Of a stretch of 41,986 nt of DNA, positions 35,501 through 41,986 are shown in pieces. The position numbers and the translations under genes were made by a program. Every line of letters begins with the position of its first letter. Position 1 is the first letter of the stretch. The notes below the pieces were generated by a model. It was given only the letters and a program-made list of their open reading frames with translations. It was not told the origin of the DNA and made no database searches. Source of the DNA: Lachnospiraceae bacterium (GTDB taxonomy: Bacteria; Bacillota; Clostridia; Lachnospirales; Lachnospiraceae); NCBI GenBank assembly GCA_017460885.1, contig JAFUAB010000011.1, forward strand, positions 1 through 41,986, read 5' to 3'.

Positions 35501-38500
35501 TTGGTACCGCTCTTTGCCCATATGTAGTAGATCTGATCGCCATTGCTTTCGGACTGGAATGACGTTATGCTGCTTTCGTTTTTCTTGTCGGCTCCCTCAA
35601 CCGTCTCCAGCCTGTCCCCGTGGACTATCTCTATGGGAGCAATGTATCCTATCGTACCGTCTGCAGGTTCTTCCTTGTTAATGACGTAGCAGTCTTCATA
35701 AACCTTCTCCAGTGAATTTTCCCAGTCGTACGTCAGATAGGATACATCCATGGTTACGATATTTCCGTCCTTAAGCCAGGAAAGCCATATCGAATCGTCA
35801 AGCATCACCAGATCCGGATCGGTATCGGAAACGTTGTCGGCGGTCAGGATGACGACAGCCGTCATCTCATCGGACTCAAAGTCATACACCTGCAGATATA
35901 TCTCCCTGTCTTCCACGGTTTCCAGGTCTCCGTCGGTGTCCACGCTGAATGCATACAGTCCGACAGCATCCAGGCTGCATGATGATGAGTCAAGGATCAC
36001 GGGAATATAGCCCTGATCCTCATACTCGGGTTTCGTCCCGGCCTTCCTGTAGCCGGTGGTCTCGTCGATCTCTTCAATGACCCTGACGTTGGGAAGGGGG
36101 TCACAGAATCTCTGTCCATAGTAGCAACGGCTGTATGCCTGTATCCTTTCATCCCTCACCTCCTCGGGAAGACTGGCGAAGTCAGCCCAAATGCCGGCGA
36201 TGTCCTCTTCGGATGCTTCGGGTTCTATCCACTCATTTCGCTCAAAATCATAGATCCTGTATGCCATCAGGCTGAACTTGGGATTAATGACGTCGCCCAC
36301 CAGCGCTCTGGCCTTTACTGTTCCATCCTCCGAGGTTTCGTATTCTGATGCTTCGTAATACTGCTTTTGATAATATACGATCATCCTGTTGTCACTGTAG
36401 GACACCATGGGGGAAACATCCGCCGCAGTGTCTGACCAGTCGAACTCACCATACTTCGGATCGACTTCATCATGGGTCGTCCTGGTCACCTCCTGGACAT
36501 CGCCCTTAAGTTTACCGTCAGGATCAATGAACCTTGCATGAAGATCAAGTGAATTCAGCTTTGCAATTTCTTCATCATTGCCATCTTCATACTGACCCTG
36601 ATCCGGGTTGGAGCTGGGCCAGATGATCACTGCTCCCCTGTCTCCCAGGGAATATATCCTGGGGACTCCGTCCAGCGTGCTGTCTTCCTCCAGCACTTCA
36701 GGTTCGGTCCACTTTGATCCGTCATAGTACATGTAGTACGCGGCCTTGGAATCACTTCCTGCGTCCACCCTGTTCGCCGGCACGTTCAGGAATACTCCCG
36801 CGTACCGGCCGTTTCCAAGATAAGTCATGTCGAAATTGGGATCTGACCCGATCTTGTTGGCCATGACTCTCTCCGTAAACTTTTCGGGATCGCTGGTTCC
36901 GGCACCAAGGGCTAACATCTCCTCCTCTTCCTCACTGTACCAGGTGCTGCCTCCGGCCATGTAGCTTACGTCCTCAGGCTCGAAGCCGTCTGCGGATTCA
37001 TACAATACGTTCTCCTGCTCCAGAGCTCCCAGGGCCGCTGCTCCAAGGTTGCTCGTATCATCGCCAAACAGATTGTAGTCCTTTTTGACGAAATTCTTCT
37101 TAAAGTCAAATACCAGGACATGGACACTCAGGTCGGCCGTAAGCCTTACCCTGCCCGAATCTCCTTCCTTATTGGCATAGAAGACCAGGTTAAACTCGGC
37201 TCCGCCCGACAACGTTACGCTGACCGTGTCTCCCAGAACGCCTGCCTTGACATCCAGCGTTATCTTGGGAGTCAGGATGAACGCGCCGTACGAATCAAAC
37301 TTCCTGTTTACGTCACGGGGATTGAAATCCCAGACGTTGATCCCCTCATCGCCTACCTTTGAGACGTAATAGCGTTTGCTCTCATCATTATCACCGCGGG
37401 TCTGTACGATAAAGCTGGCCTTTGCTCCTCCCGAAAGTGCCAGAGTTATCGTGACTGTAACGCCTATAGGCGTGGCAAACTGTACCGATCCGCTTACTTC
37501 ACCTTCCAGTTCAGCGGTCAGAACCAGACTCTTAAAGTAATAATCTCCATTATCATAGGCAAATGTCATGGCGAATGAGAATCCCACTTCCATTTCAGCC
37601 TTTCCGCCCATCTTCACCTTTTTCTTTTCGGGCGTGACTGCCTGTTTAGATGCGGATTTAAAGTTTTCTTCTTCTTTGACTCTTGCGGCCTCAGCATCTT
37701 CGACTTCCTTGATGGCCTTCTGCATTTCCTCCTCGGCTTCCTTGGAATCCGCCTTGTCGCCGGAGTACTTATCCATTACCTCCTGGAGTGCCTTTTCCTT
37801 GTCGGCCTTGTTCTGAATCTCATCCGCCAGTTTCTTAGCCGCGTCATCAAGGGGTTTCTTCTTTTTTTGGGTGCTGATGGCATCAAAGTTGTATCCGATG
37901 GAAATGACCTTTTCACCTGAATCATTGATCTCAACGTCGTCAAATTCTCCGCCCCAGCCAAGGTTAAAGAGCATGTCCACGTTGCCGATCAGGTCGACAC
38001 CAGTCTGCTTTCCTCCAAGGAAGCTGTTCACCACCTGGACCACGCCCATGGTCTGCCTGAATTCGATGCCTACCTCCCTCTGCAGATAAGTGCGGCCCTT
38101 ATTGTCGGTAAACGCGACTGCCAGGACGGTGCCCGCCTCAAGTCCGAGAGTATCGGGATTGAAATCAAAGGTAAACTCGCCTGAAGCATCATTTACCGTG
38201 CCCTTGACGTTCTGCGTCAGGCACGTGTCGTCCTTATAGAATTTAAGCACGCCTTCCGTTATCTTGACGCCTTCCGCCGAAGGTGTCATCTGAATTCGGT
38301 AATTATGATTTCCGTTTGTCCATTTTACAAAATATCCGTTTGATATCGTGGGCGTTTCGGCTTTGTACTCACCCTCCTTAGGATTTCCGTTCTCATCCTT
38401 GCCGTCCTTTTCCTTTTTGAAGAGCTTTACGTTATCGATCCTCAGTTCCTCATAGGTGGATACGACGACATTCTGAGCCCGCCCGGGAATCTGCGTGACT

Positions 38501-41500
38501 CCCGTGTTGATGATCCCCTCGGGGCCGTCATAACCTATGTTCACGAGATAATTATCCAGCACGGAGAATGAAGGTGAATCCAGCCGGTAGAAGCCGTTGC
38601 CGCTCGTTCCCTTGTAGGTTCCGTAAGACGTCGATGCCGTCTGGTTGTCAGCCCATATCTGCGCTCCGGTAAGACCCTTGGTCTTAGTCATTCCGGAGAG
38701 CAGCAGCTTGTCCTCCAGCATAAGCCAGCCGACTATAGGCGCGGGCTGCTGAGCGTTGCTCCTGGGCACGAAGCTGTAGTAGATGCGGCTGGTGGGACGC
38801 CTGGTCGTGTAAGGCAGCACACTTCCGGACGATGGAACGAAGGACTTGTAGCCGGGGTCATTCTCCACCCATTCACCGTCCTCGTCCTCATCCAGGGTAC
38901 CGTCACGCCACATCACCTTATAATTGTCCTTGCCGGCGTCATCCTTGTTGTTTGTCAGTCCGGCTATGTTGTAGGTCTGGTTAATGGTAACGTCTGACAG
39001 ACTGAAAGCCTCTCCGCCGTTATACGTCTGCGTTTTTTCGCCCTTGGGGGTATAGGTGACCGCTCCCTTCTTTATGTCCTCGAAATTCTTGAACTTGGGA
39101 TCCGGCATTACCTTGAGAGTGGTGGTATCATACTCGATCCCTACCTGATAATAGGTCAGATCCCTGTCTCCAAGGTGAGTGACGAACGTGGTAGGCTGAG
39201 CCGGGGCAATGTTCTGTGAGCTGTCCCTGCCTGTTGACGACATGGTCATGTCATTCTCGTTCTTCTTGCCCGACAGAGTGATCCTGGTAATGGCATTGGT
39301 ACCATTGGCATAAGCCTCAACCTTGATGGTGTCAAGCTTGTTTATGGTTAGTTCCGTTCCGTCATCATAATGAACATATCCGCCCCTTACTTCTTCGCTG
39401 CCGTCAGCCTGGGTCACCTTGCCGAAGCTGTTGGTGAAGCGCACCTTGGCAGTCTTGAGTTCATACACGGGCACCAGCTGGATCAGCTTGTTCGTCTGAA
39501 TGCCGTTAAAAAGATAATCCTTGGTGAAGTACTTTCTCATAAATTCCTTGTTAACCTGGAATCCGATGGGAATCACCTCACTGCTCATGGGATTACCGGC
39601 ACCGACCTTCTGCACCCTGAAGCCCTTCAGCTCCACCACATCAGATGTGGGAGAGACTCCCTGACTGTTCGTTCCTCTGGGATCTCCCTGCTTAACATGA
39701 ATCACGTCGCCGCTGCAATATGTGGCTCTGTCACTGCCCTTGACTGTACCGTCATCAAGGTATACGTCAGGAAACCTCACATCAAATCCGGTATCGACTG
39801 CCGTGGAAGGATCCTTGCCGTTATACTGCATTTCCGTGTACTTATTGTTCGGATTGGCATTGTTGATCATTATTTCGAAGGGATTATATCCGATCACCAC
39901 CGAGTCGATCTTGCAATAAACGTCATTGCACAGGCAGGTGCCCACTCCATATACCCAGGGATGGAGGTAAACGCTTGAAAGATCTCCATGCAGGTCATTG
40001 ACGTCCACAAAGAACCGCCAGTGCCTTGCATCTGAAAAATTCGGCGCACCTTTATATGTCTCCTTGAGGCTGAGCATCTGCTTATGGTTCGCATCCAATA
40101 TCTCAAGATGCATATCCTTGGTGTCAGGCTTGCCAAAAATTCCGTAGCTGGTGTGACCCCAGTATTCGATATCAAACCACATATAGTCCGCACCGCTTAG
40201 GTCAAATGGCATCCTGCTGTTATAAGGAGTAACATAACGTCCATGACTTCCCACGTACGATCCTGTACCATTATCGAGATCGAACATGTCAGCTGTATAG
40301 TAGACTGTTTCCCTGGCACCATCCATTTTCCCGTCTCCGAGCTGCTCAACGGCGTTGAGGTATTCCTCCGGCAGGGAATCAGCAGTCTCCTGCGCTGCCT
40401 CAGATCCGGGGATCGTTACCAGGCAGGCATTTCCGGTATCTTCAACATTACCGCTGTCACTGATCAGTCCGATCCAAAAGTGCCTGTCCTCAGTGCTGTT
40501 GCCCGGATATACCCTGATCTCGGCGGTTCTCTCCGTTTCGCCGGGAGCAAACAGCAGTTCCCTGCGGGTCACCTCGTAGTCCGCGTCGGGCACAGCATCA
40601 ACAGCCTGCGTGCCTACGGTCACGATGTCCATACGGTCTATGCCGCTCGTCCTCGATACGGTAACCGAAACGTAAGGATCATCAGGGCTCACGGTCATTT
40701 TGTTTTCCCTTATCGAATAGGTCATCTCCTCTTTTTCATCATTATCGATAATGTTAACGTAACCGTTATAGGTTTCGCCTATCTCCGCATTCTCAGCATC
40801 CTGCAACAGGAAGATGAACAGTTCTTCCGACTCCGATTTTTTATCATCAATGGCCGAAACCCTGACTTCTTTTTTGTATTCGCCTTTTTTGAAAGTCAGG
40901 GTCACCGTAACGCCATCGAGCTGCTCTAAGTCCTTACGGGTCTTTGCATTGCCTGTGGCAAGATTCTCAGCCTCATCCTCTGTAACTTCCCGTTCAGTGT
41001 ATTCCCTCCAGTCGTAGAGCGGAGCCGTCTCACCCGTCTGTGCCTTATAAACATTCAACAGACCATTGCTGCGCCCGTGGAATCCCATGTCTTCATCGGC
41101 CGCACCTTCGCCGGCCGGGACTTCATCGTCCATGCCCTCGCCGGTCACCTCGGTTACCGTCACATCTTCGTCAGGCGTCTCTGACGTCTCCTCCACGCCG
41201 GCAACCGTCACATTTCCGGATGCGGCATCATTTTCAACGTCGTTAGCATCCCCCGGAGCGACACCCTCCGGCATCTCTTCATCAGTCCCAGCATTATTCT
41301 CATCAGTCTCCGCGATAACTGCACCCTCCAGCATCTCCTCAGCCGTCCCGGCATCAATCTCCTTGTCAACGGCCACCTCGGGCGAATACACGTCACCGTA
41401 AGCCTGCATCAGGGGCACCGTATCCGGATTTTCCTTCAGCTCACTGTCTCCGAAAATGCTCTTATTCACACTCAGGGTATAATCCTGTCCATACACGGAC

Positions 41501-41790
41501 GAAATATCCACCGCCTTAAAAACGACAGACGCGGGATTATCCGTATTACCGGCACGGGTCACGGTTATTATCCCGTCCTCGCCCTCAGACAGGCTGATCA
41601 TGGTGTCGGCGAATCCGAATACTCCGTTTGGATGTTCCTCATCGCTTACCATGTTACGAAGCTCTTCCTTCAGAGCTTCATTCTCTGCGGTTTCTGTCGT
41701 TTCGGCAGCGAAAGCCGGCAGATCCACCGAGGTGAATGTCAGCACTGTTGCCAGAAACAGGCTCAAAAACCTTGTCAATTTCTTTCTCAT
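32599..41790 (-). CDS. Giant secreted protein with Calx-beta and BspA-type repeats
   Basis: A 3063-residue protein, intact in one frame. A signal peptide occupies residues 1-29 (MRKKLTRFLSLFLATVL ... PAFAA). Two Calx-beta-like segments follow (about 55-350 and 355-462), the first interrupted by an Asp/Glu-rich stretch (about 140-240) with repeated EEM.EG units. Later come beta-rich domains, a Lys/Glu coiled coil (about 1300-1385, KKLADEIQNKADKEKALQ), a region with repeated YxxDGSKWTEPE-type and ISWPSS strands suggesting a propeller, a CARDB-like part (about 2190-2400), and BspA-type leucine-rich repeats at the C-terminus (about 2600-3060, VTIGKNVxxIxxxAFxGC). No LPXTG, SLH or other anchor was seen. 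A surface or secreted adhesin is likely. AAGGAGG precedes the start. Confidence 0.88.
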   Translation of the reverse strand: MRKKLTRFLSLFLATVLTFTSVDLPAFAAETTETAENEALKEELRNMVSDEEHPNGVFGFADTMISLSEGEDGIITVTRAGNTDNPASVVFKAVDISSVYGQDYTLSVNKSIFGDSELKENPDTVPLMQAYGDVYSPEVAVDKEIDAGTAEEMLEGAVIAETDENNAGTDEEMPEGVAPGDANDVENDAASGNVTVAGVEETSETPDEDVTVTEVTGEGMDDEVPAGEGAADEDMGFHGRSNGLLNVYKAQTGETAPLYDWREYTEREVTEDEAENLATGNAKTRKDLEQLDGVTVTLTFKKGEYKKEVRVSAIDDKKSESEELFIFLLQDAENAEIGETYNGYVNIIDNDEKEEMTYSIRENKMTVSPDDPYVSVTVSRTSGIDRMDIVTVGTQAVDAVPDADYEVTRRELLFAPGETERTAEIRVYPGNSTEDRHFWIGLISDSGNVEDTGNACLVTIPGSEAAQETADSLPEEYLNAVEQLGDGKMDGARETVYYTADMFDLDNGTGSYVGSHGRYVTPYNSRMPFDLSGADYMWFDIEYWGHTSYGIFGKPDTKDMHLEILDANHKQMLSLKETYKGAPNFSDARHWRFFVDVNDLHGDLSSVYLHPWVYGVGTCLCNDVYCKIDSVVIGYNPFEIMINNANPNNKYTEMQYNGKDPSTAVDTGFDVRFPDVYLDDGTVKGSDRATYCSGDVIHVKQGDPRGTNSQGVSPTSDVVELKGFRVQKVGAGNPMSSEVIPIGFQVNKEFMRKYFTKDYLFNGIQTNKLIQLVPVYELKTAKVRFTNSFGKVTQADGSEEVRGGYVHYDDGTELTINKLDTIKVEAYANGTNAITRITLSGKKNENDMTMSSTGRDSSQNIAPAQPTTFVTHLGDRDLTYYQVGIEYDTTTLKVMPDPKFKNFEDIKKGAVTYTPKGEKTQTYNGGEAFSLSDVTINQTYNIAGLTNNKDDAGKDNYKVMWRDGTLDEDEDGEWVENDPGYKSFVPSSGSVLPYTTRRPTSRIYYSFVPRSNAQQPAPIVGWLMLEDKLLLSGMTKTKGLTGAQIWADNQTASTSYGTYKGTSGNGFYRLDSPSFSVLDNYLVNIGYDGPEGIINTGVTQIPGRAQNVVVSTYEELRIDNVKLFKKEKDGKDENGNPKEGEYKAETPTISNGYFVKWTNGNHNYRIQMTPSAEGVKITEGVLKFYKDDTCLTQNVKGTVNDASGEFTFDFNPDTLGLEAGTVLAVAFTDNKGRTYLQREVGIEFRQTMGVVQVVNSFLGGKQTGVDLIGNVDMLFNLGWGGEFDDVEINDSGEKVISIGYNFDAISTQKKKKPLDDAAKKLADEIQNKADKEKALQEVMDKYSGDKADSKEAEEEMQKAIKEVEDAEAARVKEEENFKSASKQAVTPEKKKVKMGGKAEMEVGFSFAMTFAYDNGDYYFKSLVLTAELEGEVSGSVQFATPIGVTVTITLALSGGAKASFIVQTRGDNDESKRYYVSKVGDEGINVWDFNPRDVNRKFDSYGAFILTPKITLDVKAGVLGDTVSVTLSGGAEFNLVFYANKEGDSGRVRLTADLSVHVLVFDFKKNFVKKDYNLFGDDTSNLGAAALGALEQENVLYESADGFEPEDVSYMAGGSTWYSEEEEEMLALGAGTSDPEKFTERVMANKIGSDPNFDMTYLGNGRYAGVFLNVPANRVDAGSDSKAAYYMYYDGSKWTEPEVLEEDSTLDGVPRIYSLGDRGAVIIWPSSNPDQGQYEDGNDEEIAKLNSLDLHARFIDPDGKLKGDVQEVTRTTHDEVDPKYGEFDWSDTAADVSPMVSYSDNRMIVYYQKQYYEASEYETSEDGTVKARALVGDVINPKFSLMAYRIYDFERNEWIEPEASEEDIAGIWADFASLPEEVRDERIQAYSRCYYGQRFCDPLPNVRVIEEIDETTGYRKAGTKPEYEDQGYIPVILDSSSCSLDAVGLYAFSVDTDGDLETVEDREIYLQVYDFESDEMTAVVILTADNVSDTDPDLVMLDDSIWLSWLKDGNIVTMDVSYLTYDWENSLEKVYEDCYVINKEEPADGTIGYIAPIEIVHGDRLETVEGADKKNESSITSFQSESNGDQIYYIWAKSGTNLKEGVEENTPEAEDPENLVLERHLYSARVQVVPSDVETSGKPISMISGITMPIQLTEENGMSYDYVSFDVDEEKNINGLAWKAPSMIKTEGGMSYPVVDVEDAVPVRFKTLNDGTPEIRDAGFSYASAGDTAVFAFDVLNDGYETLDGITVRATDAAGNPVLTSLDEETGEISTVESITMDGLTGGKAQTFTGQFALNEDAKDARAAITLTDAAGSILRVLDIREKLEPYVVLDSLEATETAQRGIYHVKGTLTNLGNAKTGENAEMILGYEMGTEFEALQNVGYGNDPILPGDSRVIETDLTIPDEYFTAATDGSGNVTETFRLMVETDRDTISDVTVERRASVDAVNTVTAITNMTVYGGEPLSFNANKVGEVITLDPQVESELARTETGYVVNKEGVLISSDNVMVTGAENLKYRYEVESSPEGAVSVDTLGNLTVQKSGSGFINVYAYYDEGDLQAYNSLSKDDVSISSDTADGYVTTATQGLKKYSFAFRVSSRTGDEKFISGGLAYYKIGDDKVTVAGLADGVSRTSISIPATVKFADDKTKYEVVAIELGAFAGNTDIRSVSVGKNVETIGAQAFMGCTSLKKVTLGASVTEILDSAFEGCAALTSVGLKDGLREIGNNAFRECVSLKTVTIPKNVDKIGDSAFFGCVLLGKVTVKSTLLMEAGIGNDPFEGIPEYCEFVLSGTGDQLAALQALTTWSGDRFYVRGVQYAVSTANAVRVVGVDNVDVTVAKGRVTIPARVKYLGMNYDVTRIDSGAFSGNEYITKVTIGKNVREIDSGAFEGCTALTSVKIPAGVTVIHDDTFMGCTSLKTVTIGKNVTVIDDRAFERCGALKSIKIPAKVTEIGTEAFAECTSLKKVTLGKGLRTIGESCFEDCVSLTSITIPANVTTICDYAFNGCKSLKTVTVKSANLASIGKAAFNMIDEKAVVKLSIGKDVKEKIRSLFTSKAGINVEEGMTIK

Positions 41791-41858
41791 TTCTCTCCTC
41801 CTTGTTTTGCACTTTATGAACCGCTGACTCCGTCCCCGGGGTCCTCATTGCTAACGCA

Positions 41859-41910
41859 AAAACCGCCTTACCTGACAGGGCATATTCCCCCGTCCGGTAA
41901 GCGGTTATCC
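41859..41910 (-). terminator. Terminator of a gene beyond the right edge
   Basis: On the minus strand AACCGC-TTACC pairs with GGTAA-GGCGGTT (one bulged base) around a G/C-rich inner stem, followed by TTTTTGCG. It would end a minus-strand transcript entering from beyond 41986. Confidence 0.7.
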
Positions 41911-41957
41911 ATCACGAATATATGCAGTTTATTCGAAAAAAGGGCGCAATTACAGCT

Positions 41958-41986
41958 GATGCGATGCGATGCGATGCGATGCGATG
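41958..41986. repeat. GATGC pentamer tandem repeat at the window edge
   Basis: Five copies of GATGC and a partial sixth reach the last base. The repeat continues off the window, so its full length is unknown. The window probably stops here because the assembly broke on it. Confidence 0.9.

Noticed and set aside
33080-41400. Long plus-strand open frames antisense to the giant protein
   Set aside because: They have no ribosome sites or recognisable domains and follow from the codon use of the real gene on the other strand.
41791-41910. A c-di-GMP riboswitch in front of the giant surface protein gene
   Set aside because: The c-di-GMP context made me look, but no GEMM-I or GEMM-II consensus sequence is visible; the hairpin here is a terminator followed by T.

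Overview
This 42 kb window reads like a chromosomal segment of a gut or rumen Lachnospiraceae (Butyrivibrio/Roseburia-like; inferred from the GroEL/GroES, GlmM and SigH-type proteins, AGGAGG ribosome sites, a CIRCE heat-shock operator, BspA-type leucine-rich-repeat surface proteins and many c-di-GMP-type proteins). No rRNA, tRNA or CRISPR array was seen. Both ends look like assembly edges: the left end lies inside a tyrosine recombinase gene and the right end inside a GATGC tandem repeat.

Layout: (a) 1-2.5 kb is a gene graveyard. It has the 3' part of a tyrosine recombinase, a BspA-like surface protein gene cut off by that element, palindromic 33-bp repeats, and a DUF4143-type ATPase with its middle deleted. 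(b) 2.5-13.3 kb (minus strand) holds a signalling cluster. It contains a CarD-like protein, an unknown protein, a REC-GGDEF diguanylate cyclase, a free HPt protein, a pseudo-REC/REC protein, a hybrid histidine kinase, and a second hybrid kinase with a DegV lipid-binding-like domain between its receiver and its HPt domain. A small protein and a FIST-C-like protein follow. The core five genes overlap by ATGA four times out of five junction opportunities or lie very close, so they form one operon carrying every step of a multistep phosphorelay that ends in c-di-GMP synthesis. (c) 13.4-17.1 kb is housekeeping: groES-groEL under CIRCE control, and divergent glmM. (d) 17.1-22.1 kb (minus strand) is an operon of an AAA-ATPase/PD-(D/E)XK protein, exonuclease III, a SigH-like sigma factor, a NYN-LOTUS ribonuclease-like protein and a degenerate GGDEF protein. 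(e) 22.2-24.8 kb is an intact IS1634-family element flanked by a perfect direct repeat of about 127 bp. Its 3' half contains a roughly 290-nt region able to fold into a closed multi-helix RNA. (f) 24.7-32.5 kb (minus strand) is an operon of a GNAT acetyltransferase, a 1545-residue unknown protein with a tandem 295-residue duplication, a degenerate twin-GNAT protein, and two seven-TM sensor-like proteins, one with a degenerate GGDEF. (g) 32.6-41.8 kb is one giant secreted protein of 3063 residues with Calx-beta and BspA-type repeats.

The two most interesting items are the DegV-containing phosphorelay operon and the structured RNA inside the IS1634-family element. All functional statements rest on motif recognition by eye; no database search was run.
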